Origin: an uncultured Gimesia sp.
GTDB lineage: Bacteria; Planctomycetota; Planctomycetia; Planctomycetales; Planctomycetaceae
Length of the DNA stretch: 43,004 nucleotides
Reading direction: 5' to 3'
NCBI RefSeq assembly: GCF_937910335.1
Contig: NZ_CALEMX010000442.1
Location: 1-43,004, forward strand
Below, piece by piece: positions 7,734-16,556 of the stretch. The number at the start of each line of letters is the position of its first letter. The first letter of the stretch is position 1. A program made the position numbers and the translations under genes. The notes below the pieces were generated by a model. That model was not told where the DNA came from. It saw nothing but the letters and a program-made list of their open reading frames with translations, and did no database searches.

Positions 7734-8918
7734 TTATGCAGCATCACATTTAATGATGATCTCTTCGGGAATGATTTCTTCGACTTGACTGGCATCGAAC
7801 GGTATGGTTTTGACTTCTACATCCGTGTGCCACTCGATTTCTCCAGGCTTTCCGGCACCGCAGTAAGCTGCCAGTAAAACCAACGGCATCCAGGCAGCAC
7901 CCACAAATAAGATGCCCCATGCCGGCCAGATGATCGCACAGGCTGCCCAGGGAAAAAGCCAGCAGACATTGATGGCAAGGATACTCGATGTAACTTTGCG
8001 ATGTGCCGCATGTCGGAGATTATTTTGATCCGCTGATCCTTCCAGCAACCGCGAAACTCTCTGGTAAGCATGGCTTTGATGTCCTTGATACCAACGATCT
8101 CCCCTGAGCATGCGTCGCATGAGCGTTACTGTGGCATCAATCCAAAAGACTCCCGGTAAGATCAACCAGACCCAGAGATTTAACGAACCGGCGGTCAGTG
8201 TCATCAGAGCCAGCATTCCCATGACAAATCCCAGGAAGGTACTACCCACATCACCCATAAAGATTTTTGCAGGTGCCCAGTTAGCCCCGAGAAATCCGAG
8301 CAATGAAACTGCCAGCAAGATCATCAAAGCCTGCTCAGTGGAATAGTCTGCCACTGAAGTTGAGGTCTGAAAGTAAATGAGAATACTTGCCATTACCAGC
8401 ACGCTGATCGCTTCAGAAGCGGCCAGACCATCGATGCCGTCCATAAAGTTAAATAAATTTAACCACCACATCATTCCCAAAACGGCAATCGCCCCCATAA
8501 GCCAGGAGGCCTCCAGCCTGAATCCCCAGAGTTCTACAGCAGGTAAAGGAGACAAAACGGAAACCGATGAAATAATAATTAAGAGCTGTAAGCTAAGTCT
8601 TGTTTTGATGGACAACTGATTTAAATCATCCCAGAACCCGATCGCCGCGATGATTAATCCGCCGCTACAGATTGCAGTGATCGATCCCCGTGTCATCAAT
8701 TCATTCCCATACAACAAACCGATTGAGCAAAGGCAGGTAATGACGAAGGCAATTCCTCCGCCGCGGGGAGTCGGCTGAATATGAGCACAGCGGCTGGTAG
8801 GCTCTTTGACCAATCCTAATTTGGGGGACAGTTTGACGAACAGTCCGGTACAAACCAGAGTAGTGACAAACAGGCTGAAAAGTATCAAGCCGGGCAATAT
8901 TAAGCTGCCGCTAATCAT
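7734..8918 (-). CDS. WecA/MraY-family undecaprenyl-phosphate sugar-1-phosphate transferase
   Basis: A 394-residue polytopic inner-membrane enzyme (about 10-11 helices). It transfers a sugar-1-phosphate, most often GlcNAc-1-P, from UDP-sugar to undecaprenyl phosphate to start a surface glycan. Family motifs in order are PTPRGGGIAF, WDDLNQLSIKTRL (the Asp-Asp pair), NLFNFMDGIDGLA, APAKIFMGDVGSTFLGF and the cytoplasmic GHQSHAYQRV loop, equivalent to the HIHH/HAHQR signature. The C-terminal about 50 residues are soluble and rich in Ile, Glu and Asp, an extension not needed for the fold. It resembles WecA/TagO and polysaccharide initiators more than MraY. It converges on gmhB, so it is a neighbour, not an operon partner, of the heptose genes. 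Confidence 0.9.
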   Translation of the reverse strand: MISGSLILPGLILFSLFVTTLVCTGLFVKLSPKLGLVKEPTSRCAHIQPTPRGGGIAFVITCLCSIGLLYGNELMTRGSITAICSGGLIIAAIGFWDDLNQLSIKTRLSLQLLIIISSVSVLSPLPAVELWGFRLEASWLMGAIAVLGMMWWLNLFNFMDGIDGLAASEAISVLVMASILIYFQTSTSVADYSTEQALMILLAVSLLGFLGANWAPAKIFMGDVGSTFLGFVMGMLALMTLTAGSLNLWVWLILPGVFWIDATVTLMRRMLRGDRWYQGHQSHAYQRVSRLLEGSADQNNLRHAAHRKVTSSILAINVCWLFPWAACAIIWPAWGILFVGAAWMPLVLLAAYCGAGKPGEIEWHTDVEVKTIPFDASQVEEIIPEEIIIKCDAA

Positions 8919-9309
8919 CGACTTACATCACCCTTTAGAAAATGGCTGGTTTGATTGGAAATGTATCAGGGTCGAGTTCCCATTGATTGAACAGCAATCT
9001 CTGAAATTCTCATTTGTTTCAACCACACATGTTTCAGCCAAAAAAAAACATTGCCCATTCGAAATCGCAGTGCCCGGATCGGCATTCTCTCCTGATATCT
9101 AAGTCCCCAATGAGGCAGGACATATATCGCGAGGGAGTATACTGCGATACGAAAAGAGGGTCAATCCGATATCTTGCTATCACTCTGTTTACAGAGAGAA
9201 GGTCGGATAAAGGCTGCAAAGGGAGCTGATTGGTCTGAAAACAGTACGTTTCCGCGATTCAAGTGCACACCTTAACAAGTAAAGCGAGCCTAGTTTCACC
9301 TCCAACCAG
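8919..9309. other. Intergenic region upstream of the WecA-type gene
   Basis: About 390 bases between two minus-strand genes. It must hold the promoter of the transferase on the minus strand, but no clear -35/-10 pair was picked out. There is an inverted repeat, TATCGC at 9125-9130 and GCGATA at 9144-9149 (13-base loop), and an A9 run at about 9042-9050. Short open frames on both strands lack ribosome-binding sites and family character. Confidence 0.4.
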
Positions 9310-10113
9310 TCATTTTGCAGCGGTTTTTTCGAAAACCAGAATATGCTGGCGCGGCAACACGCCGATGGTCTCTTTCCATTTCAGATTCAGTTCGGGGCGA
9401 GAGACCTCTTTTTTTGCCTGTGCTTCGGACATTTTATGTACGAGTTTAATGGGGACGGCTGGATCTTCTTTGCGATATTCAACCAGTACAACGCGCCCTT
9501 TGGGTTTGAGGGCTTTGGATATTTCCCGCATCATTTCATAGGGAAATTCAAACTCATGATAGACGTCGACCATGATGGCGAGGTCAATCGAAGCTGGTTT
9601 GAGTCCGGGAGATTTTTGCGTTCCCAAGACAGGATGGATATTATTGACGCCTGCTTTTTTGAGTTTTTTGTTTAAGAGATCGAGCATTTCCTGTTGCACA
9701 TCAACGGCATACACGATGCCTCCCGGACTGACGTGATCAGCCAGGATAACAGAAATCACTCCACTGCCCGCGCCGATATCTGCGATCGCCATTCCCGGCT
9801 TCAATTTTAATGCTTTGGGAAGTAAAGACAGCCGTTCTTCCTGCTCACGCGAATTACGTTCCAGCCAGGGTGCGCCCTGATATCCCATCACATGCGCAAT
9901 TTCGCGGCCGCGATAGAATTTGCCAATCCCATTCGGATCATGGTCTCGCGAATAAGAATAGAGCGATTTTTCCGAAAGTGGTTTCGGCTTGGCAGGCGCG
10001 ACGGCAGGTTCTTCAGCAGACAGGGAGACCGTCAATAACAGACATACCAGAGAAGAGCATACAAAGCCGCTGATGCAGTTTCGTGACAGCAAATTCTTTG
10101 ATGCATTCTTCAT
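9310..10113 (-). CDS. Exported class I SAM-methyltransferase-fold protein
   Basis: A 267-residue protein with an N-terminal signal peptide (hydrophobic GFVCSSLVCLLLTVSLSA, cleavage near residue 32). The SAM-binding Rossmann fold follows: motif I ADIGAGSGVISVI at about 111-123, an acidic residue after the second strand (VYAVDVQQEM), and VDVYHEFEFP for the post-motif region. The protein is of the kind annotated 'methyltransferase domain-containing' in planctomycetes; the substrate is unknown. Since SAM is cytosolic, an exported copy is odd. It may use another ligand or act in a compartment reached by SAM. The start has AGGAG 5 bases before the ATG. It follows the Trm112-like gene after 26 bases, so the two are probably co-transcribed. 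Confidence 0.85.
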   Translation of the reverse strand: MKNASKNLLSRNCISGFVCSSLVCLLLTVSLSAEEPAVAPAKPKPLSEKSLYSYSRDHDPNGIGKFYRGREIAHVMGYQGAPWLERNSREQEERLSLLPKALKLKPGMAIADIGAGSGVISVILADHVSPGGIVYAVDVQQEMLDLLNKKLKKAGVNNIHPVLGTQKSPGLKPASIDLAIMVDVYHEFEFPYEMMREISKALKPKGRVVLVEYRKEDPAVPIKLVHKMSEAQAKKEVSRPELNLKWKETIGVLPRQHILVFEKTAAK

Positions 10114-10139
10114 CTTCGCTCCTCTAACAGAGTCAGGGT

Positions 10140-10379
10140 TCAGGAGACGACTTCTCCTGTTTCGGGATGTCGATTGTGACGTTTCATGATTTCAGCCCAC
10201 TCTTCCTGAGGAACTTCAGTCGCTTCATCCACCAGCATGACTGGTATGCCATCTTTGATGGGATACTTGAGCCGCGTATTGTGATCAACGGAAATCAGAA
10301 AGTCGCCTTCACAAATCAGTTTCGCTTTTGTTTTCGGGCAGGCAATAATGTCCTGCAAATGCTGCGGGTTAAATGACAT
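10140..10379 (-). CDS. Trm112-like small zinc-ribbon-type protein (UPF0434/YcaR family)
   Basis: A 79-residue protein with the Trm112/YcaR pattern: an N-terminal ILACPxxK-like segment (IIACPKTKAKL) and the conserved core LKYPIKDGIPVMLVDEA. The family Cys pairs are reduced to C14 and C23, so zinc binding may be weak or lost, as in several bacterial members. In eukaryotes and archaea Trm112 activates and stabilises methyltransferases. The role of the bacterial proteins is less certain. The next gene in the same direction is a methyltransferase-fold protein, which invites the same idea, although that protein carries a signal peptide. Confidence 0.85.
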   Translation of the reverse strand: MSFNPQHLQDIIACPKTKAKLICEGDFLISVDHNTRLKYPIKDGIPVMLVDEATEVPQEEWAEIMKRHNRHPETGEVVS

Positions 10380-10523
10380 TGGATATTTCTCTAAGCTATT
10401 TTCCTAAGATATTTATCGGGGCCAGCTTGATTCAATTGTAGCAAAAGAAACACAAGTTCAACAGTTTTCTCTAGAACTAAAGCTGGTGTTACCGCGATAG
10501 CCGACAGTTGCGGCTTTTTTTTC

Positions 10524-11543
10524 TTAGAAACCTCGCAATTTTTGAATGTCTTTGAACGTCCGCAAATCATAATCAATGCCAACATAATCCAGCACGGAAC
10601 AGAGTGCACGAACGGCAACGCCGATTCCATCGGGGCCACTGAATCCACCAAACTGTCCGCCCCCTTTGAGATGAGGTTCGACTTCCAGGAAGACGCCGGG
10701 GACACCCAGTTTTTTCATTTTCTTTTCCATCTTGGGAAGCATCTCACGCAATTCGCGTAAGACAAACTCATGCCCGGCATCGCCCACGTTGGCGGGAACA
10801 AAGTTTTTCAGTCGTTCTTCATCGACGACGCCCGTCCATTCCAGACTCTTATCGACGGCGTAATCTTTAATGTGCAGCCAACCCATCGATTTACTCATAT
10901 CATGAAACTCGCTCAAGCACTGCATGGCATCTTTATTCTGTGCAGCGATGTTTCCCCCATCATAAATCGTGACCATATTGGGCCGTTTCACTTTACGCGC
11001 TATCTCAGCCAGTAAAGGTCCGGTTTCACCAATCAGATTCGGTTCAATTTCCAGGCCATATACCAACCCTTTTTTTGCACAGAGATCTACAATCTGACCG
11101 ATCTGATCGACGGCCTGATTCATATATGGTTTTGGATCTTCCCCTTTGGGAGGATAAAACGAAAAACCGCGAATCAATTTTGTTCCCAGTGTTGTAGCGG
11201 CGTTAATCGTGTTTGTGACTTCTTTTTTCAAATACTGTTTGAATGGAACAAACACATTGTGCGAGCCATCATCTTTATCAACCAGTTTAATTTTGCCAAC
11301 GCGGGCTCCAACACTGGTGACATTGACTCCATACTCCTCGTGCAGATCGAGTAGTGCTTTATATTCTGACTTATTCAAATCAACGACATGTTTGACGTTT
11401 CCATCACCAAAGACATCAATAAAGCGGGGGCTGTAATACTTCAGGCCTAATGCAGAGAGTGCCACCATTTGCTCAACGGCTGTTTTATGATTGGCTGCTT
11501 CATCTGCAAATGCACTTAAAATCACACGAGGATTATCTGACAT
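10524..11543 (-). CDS. Sugar phosphate isomerase/epimerase (xylose-isomerase-like TIM barrel)
   Basis: A 339-residue cytosolic TIM barrel of the AP-endonuclease-2/xylose isomerase-like superfamily (IolE/IolI type). Recognisable metal-site strands are [15 protein letters not shown] (Glu), [13 protein letters not shown] (Asp), [12 protein letters not shown] (His/Asp) and [14 protein letters not shown] (Glu near the C-terminus). These proteins isomerise or epimerise sugars, inosose or related polyols with a divalent metal; the substrate is not known. The gene lies just beyond the GntR gene and near the dehydrogenase/aminotransferase pair. All could belong to one sugar or cyclitol pathway, but no shared operator was found in front of it. 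Confidence 0.87.
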   Translation of the reverse strand: MSDNPRVILSAFADEAANHKTAVEQMVALSALGLKYYSPRFIDVFGDGNVKHVVDLNKSEYKALLDLHEEYGVNVTSVGARVGKIKLVDKDDGSHNVFVPFKQYLKKEVTNTINAATTLGTKLIRGFSFYPPKGEDPKPYMNQAVDQIGQIVDLCAKKGLVYGLEIEPNLIGETGPLLAEIARKVKRPNMVTIYDGGNIAAQNKDAMQCLSEFHDMSKSMGWLHIKDYAVDKSLEWTGVVDEERLKNFVPANVGDAGHEFVLRELREMLPKMEKKMKKLGVPGVFLEVEPHLKGGGQFGGFSGPDGIGVAVRALCSVLDYVGIDYDLRTFKDIQKLRGF

Positions 11544-11717
11544 AACGGATTATTGCCTTTTATTTCTAAATCTAAAACGGATAAGGGTGGATCAATGTAA
11601 TGGACCATGTCGGAGCCATTTTTGACAGGTTTCGGATAAGTTTCAAGAGCTACGAGATGATCCCGGCCGCTTTTTCAAAGGCCGTTCCTGATTTTGTTGT
11701 CTCGCCGAACCAAAACA

Positions 11718-12452
11718 TCAGACAATCAAACGATCCGGCCGCATTCGAGCCGCATTTCGTAAATGCATGGTCATGGCTGCGGAAGCCGTTTCGGAATCTC
11801 GATTCTTTAACGAATCCAGTAGAAGCGTATGATCATATAGTCCGCGCGTCATAATTTCGGGTGTCTCTCCCATTGCAGAATAAGAAACCCGTTTATAACT
11901 CCAGCATTTATGAATGGCTTCAGAAATCGGTAAATTCCCACAATGTTCTGCAATTGTCAGGTGCAACGCATAATCAAACGAACGCGAGGCTGCTCCCCAC
12001 GTCTGTAAATGCTTGCTGGATTGATCGCCATTCTCATACAGCTGCTGGCACGATTTGACCTCAGCAGCCAAGGATTGTAAGCGGACCAGCTCTGTTTCGG
12101 GAATATTTTGTGCTGCCATCGCTGCAGCAGATGGCTCGAGCAATACCCGCAATTCATGGATTTCAACTAGCCAGTTTTCAGCTCCTTCCCTGACAACAGC
12201 GCGATGATTTTTCTGCTGAATCACAATTCCATCTGCCTGCAATCGCGCTAACGCCTGCACAACGGGCGTGCGACTGACACCAATTTCGCGCGCCAACTGT
12301 GTACTTTTCAGCTCGGTTCCATCCGGAAGCTCGCTGCGAATGATGCGTAACAATAATTTCTGGTAAACTTCATCAACGAGTGATGGGCTCACATCATCCT
12401 CAATGACTGTTTGTCCATTCAATTCCATTAACGTAGTACTGTTTTTACTCAT
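11718..12452 (-). CDS. GntR-family transcriptional regulator with FCD ligand domain
   Basis: A 244-residue regulator. A winged helix at about residues 25-90 (SLVDEVYQKLLLRIIRSELPDG, then QLAREIGVSRTPVVQALARLQADGIV) binds DNA as a dimer. The all-helical FCD domain (about 100-235, with ELRVLLEPSAAAMAA, the HLTIAEHCGN segment and a DHTLLLDSL helix) senses a small acid or sugar derivative, often with a bound metal held by Asp/His residues. It is transcribed away from the dehydrogenase/aminotransferase operon. The intervening region carries a perfect palindrome of the size bound by such dimers, so local repression relieved by a pathway intermediate is the likely mode (inference). Confidence 0.92.
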   Translation of the reverse strand: MSKNSTTLMELNGQTVIEDDVSPSLVDEVYQKLLLRIIRSELPDGTELKSTQLAREIGVSRTPVVQALARLQADGIVIQQKNHRAVVREGAENWLVEIHELRVLLEPSAAAMAAQNIPETELVRLQSLAAEVKSCQQLYENGDQSSKHLQTWGAASRSFDYALHLTIAEHCGNLPISEAIHKCWSYKRVSYSAMGETPEIMTRGLYDHTLLLDSLKNRDSETASAAMTMHLRNAARMRPDRLIV

Positions 12453-12573
12453 TTGTCTCTCGTCTCAAACGGGGAACCATTCCAAGTGTAAAAACCAGAT
12501 TGATGTCAGATAGCCGCAAATGAATCCTTCTGAAAAAGAGTGCTTTCTTTCCCTCTGAACTCAGTCCAGAGGC

Positions 12574-12602
12574 TTGACAATTCCTGAACCACCCCCTAAA
12601 GT
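12574..12602 (+). promoter_or_regulatory. Sigma-70-type promoter of the dehydrogenase-aminotransferase operon
   Basis: A perfect TTGACA (12574-12579) lies 17 bases before TAAAGT (12597-12602). The -10 element is the first third of the 18-bp palindrome described at 12597-12614, so a bound repressor would block RNA polymerase. Confidence 0.55.
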
Positions 12603-12614
12603 GAATTCACTTTA
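12597..12614. promoter_or_regulatory. Perfect 18-bp palindrome, candidate GntR operator
   Basis: TAAAGTGAATTCACTTTA is its own reverse complement. It lies between the divergent GntR gene (start 12452) and the dehydrogenase (start 12722) and overlaps the predicted -10. Its core TGAATTCACTT recurs at 12699-12709. The size and symmetry fit a winged-helix dimer site of the GTn(x)AC type known for FCD regulators. Confidence 0.6.
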
Positions 12615-12698
12615 ACCCTTTCCGAAGTCTTCTATACTTATTATATCCAATATCATAGCAAGTATTTTGGAAATTAGACACAATAAAACGACCTATAT

Positions 12699-12709
12699 TG
12701 AATTCACTT
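12699..12709. promoter_or_regulatory. Second copy of the operator core
   Basis: TGAATTCACTT repeats the right-hand 11 bases of the 12597-12614 palindrome, about 95 bases downstream and 12 bases before the dehydrogenase ATG. The left arm is degenerate (TATAT). It could be an auxiliary operator or, less likely, coincidence. Confidence 0.4.
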
Positions 12710-12721
12710 GGGAATATATTT

Positions 12722-14002
12722 ATGAACTCTGAGGCAAACACAAATCAGCTGAAAGCGGGCATGGTCGGGTTCGGCATGATCGTGGATGAGACGTATCGAC
12801 CTTTTTTTGAGACCGTTCACGAGACGGGGCTTTATCAACGTGCCACTGGTCCGGTTGAGATTTCGCTGGAGGCGGTCGCCACACGAACTGGCTCGCGGGC
12901 GGAAAAATATCTTGCGGAACGGGGGGATAAAGTCGGCGGATTTCAAAGTTTTGCCGGCGATGATGCAATTGAACAGATGGTGAAATCAGGATTGGATTTT
13001 GCCTGTGTGGCGTCCCCCGATGATCGGCACTTTGATTCCTGCAAAAAAGTTCTGGAGTCTGGCACGCATCTGATCGTCGAAAAACCTTCCGTTCTGAAAT
13101 TACAGGAACTGGATGAACTGACCGCATTGGCACTGAAAAACAATGTTGCAGCGAAGATCGTTTACCATAAGTTACTCGACCCGGATCATAAAAAACTGCG
13201 CACGCTGGTTCATGATGATGTACTGCAACATGTAAATAACGGGTACTGTTCTCTGCTGGAACCCAAGTCGATTTCCGGCAGTCAGTTTGCTCAATGGATT
13301 ACGGGCCGCAACCCGGGAACTTATGTTGCCGTCCATTATATTAAACTGATTGATTTCACGTTCGGAGGAAAACTGAAAACAATTACGGCGTCTGGCCAGC
13401 GTGGTTTAGTTGGTGATCAAGATGGTCCTACGTGGGATAGTTGTCAGATGAAGATGGTTTACGAATATGATTCTGGTCGCGAAGCCGCCTTTGATATTCA
13501 TACATCCTGGGTCACACCTGATAATTTTCCCGGTTACGTCGAACAGGAAGTCCAATTTCGTTTTGACAATGGATTATGGAACGGCCATTCCCGCAAGCGA
13601 GGCGTGGAATGTACGGTGGAAGAGAAAACACCCTTTACGCTCAAAAATTCGATGAACAACCATTATAACGGTACTTTTGTCGAACCATGGGGTACTCGCT
13701 CGCAGCGCGGTTATGGGATTGAAGTCATTGAACGATTTGCCCGTGAAGTGGCATTGATTGAGCATGGCGGCCCTGCTTCGGAACGTCAACAACGACTGGA
13801 TGAAGTGCGTTCGCTGAGTTACAACGATTTGTCTGCTGACCGCCAGACGGTCGCCGCCGTCCAGGCGTTGGAAGCCATTCTGGAAAAACATGTGCAAGGT
13901 GAACCCGACTGCGTCGTGCGTGTGAACGACGAACAGGGAGGCCTTGTACTTTATCGTCCCGGTTCCTCTGAAGCGGACGTACTTTATGAGGGAACCGTTT
14001 AA
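12722..14002 (+). CDS. Gfo/Idh/MocA-family NAD(P)-dependent oxidoreductase
   Basis: A 426-residue cytosolic dehydrogenase. The N-terminal Rossmann fold has a glycine-rich start (AGMVGFGMIVDE), the CVASPDDRHFDSCKK strand-helix, and the hallmark EKP in LIVEKPSVLK. A C-terminal alpha/beta substrate domain follows, with KIVYHKLLDPDHKKL near its start. The family oxidises or reduces a hydroxyl of a sugar, inositol or related polyol. There is no signal peptide, unlike many planctomycete members. A TTG at 12698 would extend the frame by 8 codons. The ATG at 12722 is preferred because GGGA stands 8 bases upstream and the TTG would overlap the operator copy. It is followed 78 bases later by an aminotransferase on the same strand, suggesting oxidation followed by transamination. 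Confidence 0.9.
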   Translation: MNSEANTNQLKAGMVGFGMIVDETYRPFFETVHETGLYQRATGPVEISLEAVATRTGSRAEKYLAERGDKVGGFQSFAGDDAIEQMVKSGLDFACVASPDDRHFDSCKKVLESGTHLIVEKPSVLKLQELDELTALALKNNVAAKIVYHKLLDPDHKKLRTLVHDDVLQHVNNGYCSLLEPKSISGSQFAQWITGRNPGTYVAVHYIKLIDFTFGGKLKTITASGQRGLVGDQDGPTWDSCQMKMVYEYDSGREAAFDIHTSWVTPDNFPGYVEQEVQFRFDNGLWNGHSRKRGVECTVEEKTPFTLKNSMNNHYNGTFVEPWGTRSQRGYGIEVIERFAREVALIEHGGPASERQQRLDEVRSLSYNDLSADRQTVAAVQALEAILEKHVQGEPDCVVRVNDEQGGLVLYRPGSSEADVLYEGTV

Positions 14003-14080
14003 GTTCACTTCGCTTCAAAACGAAGTATCAATTTTTTTATCGATCTGTATTCGCCATTCAGTAACACAAAAGAGAGAACT

Positions 14081-15487
14081 ATGACCACAGCCATTCAATT
14101 TGACAATGAAAATCAATCCAATGCCATCCGAGAGGATTTGTTCCAGACAGAACCATTGGCGCTCCGCACATTTACTCCCAGTCAGGCTGTGCTTGCAAAA
14201 TCAGCGGGCTGTTTTCACTGGACTCCCGAAGGGCGCCGTCTGTACGATTTCACTTCTGGCGTTCTGGTCGCCAACCTGGGACACAACCCACGTCGTTGGA
14301 TGAAACGTTTCAGCGATTACCTGGGCTGGAAGCCGGAAGACATTACGGGCGAAGGTGAAGGAGATTACTTTGAGGCTGCTACTCTAACTGCTTATAACGC
14401 GGTTACTGAAATTGAAACGAAAGCCAGCAAACGCCTGATCTCCAATATTCAATCTTTCAAAGGGGGCAATCGTTGTGAAAAGGTGCTATGGGCCGCCTCT
14501 GGTTCGGAAGCAGTGCAAAAAGCACTCTGGGCCTGTCTGCATCGTGATCCCGAGCGGGACATCATTCTAGCTACGCGTCATGGATTTCATGGCAAAAAAG
14601 GTCTGGCGGGTGCGGTCACCGGATCGGAGACAGATCCGGACCGAGATCCACGTGTCAAATTCATCAGCTTCCCGCGTGAGGAATGCGATGATATCACGAA
14701 ATGTGATCAACCATTGGATACTGCCTCATATCAGAAAGAGCTGGAAGATCTGTGGAACGAATTCGGCACGCGAATTAATTGCCTGATTACTGAACCTTAT
14801 CTTGGTGGTGGCGGAAGTTATCATCCTCAGGTGGAGTATCATAAAGTATTGCAGGATTTCTGCCGTGCCCATGATATCATGCTGATCCTGGATGAAGTTC
14901 AGGCTAACTTCGGTCGTACCGGTTGTATGTATGCCTTTGAAAAATATCAGATCGAACCCGATTTTGTCGTACTCGGCAAAGGACTCGGTAATGGAGTTCC
15001 CGTTGCCGCTGCGGTTGGCCGTGATGATGTGATCGCCAGCTTAAAGTACGGTGAAGCCTCTGATACCTGGAGTGCCAACCCAATCTCGTCTGCTGCGGTG
15101 CTGGCGACCCTGGATGAATTCGAAGGTACTGATGTGATGGAAAACACACAGAAGCTGTCGGCGATGTATATCGACGGTCTGCAAAGCCTGAAAGAGACTG
15201 GTATCGTCGCAAAAGTTCGGGGCGAAGGCATGGTGTTTGGAATTGAATGTGCCGAACTGGGTGGTAAAACCAGCCAGGAAGTGGCCATTGAACTGGTCAA
15301 GTTCTGCTACCTCGGCGAGCAAGGTGGAGACGGCATTCATTTACTGGGTGCTCTGGCCGGCAATGTATTACGTATCAGTCCTCCGATGACGATGACGGAA
15401 GCACAAGCGGCAGAGTCGATTACACTTTTAACGCGTTTATGCAAAAAACTGTCCGAGCAACTGCAAGCGGCGACAGCCTCTGCGTAA
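14081..15487 (+). CDS. Class III (omega-type) PLP-dependent aminotransferase
   Basis: A 468-residue fold-type I enzyme of the GabT/ornithine aminotransferase class. It moves an amino group between an amine or omega-amino acid and a keto or aldehyde group. The PLP phosphate loop is SGSEAV (140-145). An aromatic-His segment ATRHGFHGKKG follows. The DEVQ motif holding the pyridine nitrogen is at 271-274, and the Schiff-base lysine is K300 in VVLGKGLGNGVP. AGAGAG-like purines stand just before the ATG. The partner dehydrogenase upstream and the shared terminator at 15512 define a two-gene operon. The substrate is unknown; a keto product of the dehydrogenase is the natural guess. Confidence 0.92.
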   Translation: MTTAIQFDNENQSNAIREDLFQTEPLALRTFTPSQAVLAKSAGCFHWTPEGRRLYDFTSGVLVANLGHNPRRWMKRFSDYLGWKPEDITGEGEGDYFEAATLTAYNAVTEIETKASKRLISNIQSFKGGNRCEKVLWAASGSEAVQKALWACLHRDPERDIILATRHGFHGKKGLAGAVTGSETDPDRDPRVKFISFPREECDDITKCDQPLDTASYQKELEDLWNEFGTRINCLITEPYLGGGGSYHPQVEYHKVLQDFCRAHDIMLILDEVQANFGRTGCMYAFEKYQIEPDFVVLGKGLGNGVPVAAAVGRDDVIASLKYGEASDTWSANPISSAAVLATLDEFEGTDVMENTQKLSAMYIDGLQSLKETGIVAKVRGEGMVFGIECAELGGKTSQEVAIELVKFCYLGEQGGDGIHLLGALAGNVLRISPPMTMTEAQAAESITLLTRLCKKLSEQLQAATASA

Positions 15488-15511
15488 ACCAAAATCAAGC
15501 AACTGATAACA

Positions 15512-15550
15512 AAACAGGCCCCGGTTTTTTCCGGGGCCTGTTTCATTTTT
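15512..15550. terminator. Strong bidirectional intrinsic terminator
   Basis: A perfect 13-bp stem (15512-15524 with 15531-15543, AAACAGGCCCCGG and its complement) encloses a T6 loop. It is followed by CATTTTTTT on the plus strand. On the minus strand, the complement of the upstream AACAAAA gives a short T-rich tail. It serves the aminotransferase operon and the convergent TPR gene (stop at 15573). Confidence 0.9.
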
Positions 15551-15572
15551 TTACAGTGAATCTTTATTTGAA

Positions 15573-16556
15573 CTAAAACTGTCGTTGATTGCGCCATTGT
15601 TCCAGTTGTTCTGCTGTCAGATTTGCGGGAGGAGCCGCTGACTGGGCACTTCTGGGACGAGGGTCCTTCTTAGGAATCGGTGCTCCGACTCCTGCAGGAC
15701 TCATCCCTTTCGAAACACCTGGCTTTTGTCTGTTGACTTGCGCTGTCTGTTGATGTTTCGCCTGAGAATAGGAAGCCTGTCTGGTTCCCGCATTGATACC
15801 CGTTGATTCGCTGGCAGACACTCCGGCTAACATCAGACGGTTTTCTTTCTCACGCCTGATTTCATCGAGCCAGTACTGAGCTTCGTTGAATTCGGGTTTC
15901 AGCAGGACTGCCTGGAGGAACTGTTGCTCGCTGGCCTGCATTTGTCCTCGATCTCTCAGAATGTAGCCAATGTTATAATGGGCTTCCGCTTCGCCGACGG
16001 CACGGATCAAATGGGGCATGGCACCCTGATAATCTCCGGAAGAAGCCATCGCAATTCCCAGTTGATAACGCACATTTTTGTCTGCGGGCGTTGATTTCAC
16101 CGCTTGACTCAGCAGAGCAATTGCCTGATCCCATTTTTCTTCTGCTGCATAGAATTGGCCGATATTCGAACGTACTTTGGGATCATTGGGGGCCATCTCT
16201 AAAGCCTTTTGAAACCCTTTTTCGGCTTCGACTTTACGGCCGGCCACTTGATCTAACCTTGCTAACCCGAGAACCGCTTCTACCGATTTCGGGTTTTCCC
16301 CTAATGCGACTTCGTAGGAAGAACGGGCGGCTTTTGTATCACCCATTTTTTCCTGAAGCTGGCCGTGAGTGACGTAAAACTTACCTGGATCCTTCAGTTT
16401 ATTTTTGGCAACTGAAATTTTATCTTTCAAACTGACCGGTGCTGTATCATCTGTTTTCGAAACAATTGAGTTTCGCATGTTAGAACAGCCGTTGCAAATA
16501 AGTAATGCACAAGCGATTCCAGCGATCCATGTCTGTTTTGTCATTTGTATTGACAT
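15573..16556 (-). CDS. TPR-repeat lipoprotein (TadD/Flp pilus assembly-like)
   Basis: A 327-residue protein with a signal peptide ending in a lipobox-like ICNGC, so probably lipid-anchored. At least five tetratricopeptide repeats follow, with the pattern G..Y...G....A...Y..AL..NP. Examples are KFYVTHGQLQEKMGDTKAAR, SVEAVLGLARLDQVAGRKVE and DPKVRSNIGQFYAAEEKWDQA. The C-terminal 90 residues are low-complexity Gln/Pro/Ala. An upstream Met at 16607 is possible, but the ATG at 16556 has GGAGGT 7 bases before it. It resembles TadD-type assembly lipoproteins. The AAA ATPase and secreted protein upstream on the same strand may be partners. The gap to the ATPase is 223 bases, so a separate promoter is likely. 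Confidence 0.85.
   Translation of the reverse strand: MSIQMTKQTWIAGIACALLICNGCSNMRNSIVSKTDDTAPVSLKDKISVAKNKLKDPGKFYVTHGQLQEKMGDTKAARSSYEVALGENPKSVEAVLGLARLDQVAGRKVEAEKGFQKALEMAPNDPKVRSNIGQFYAAEEKWDQAIALLSQAVKSTPADKNVRYQLGIAMASSGDYQGAMPHLIRAVGEAEAHYNIGYILRDRGQMQASEQQFLQAVLLKPEFNEAQYWLDEIRREKENRLMLAGVSASESTGINAGTRQASYSQAKHQQTAQVNRQKPGVSKGMSPAGVGAPIPKKDPRPRSAQSAAPPANLTAEQLEQWRNQRQF

Noticed and set aside
12698-12721. TTG start for the Gfo/Idh gene
   Set aside because: It would put the start inside the operator copy; the ATG at 12722 has a better ribosome-binding site.
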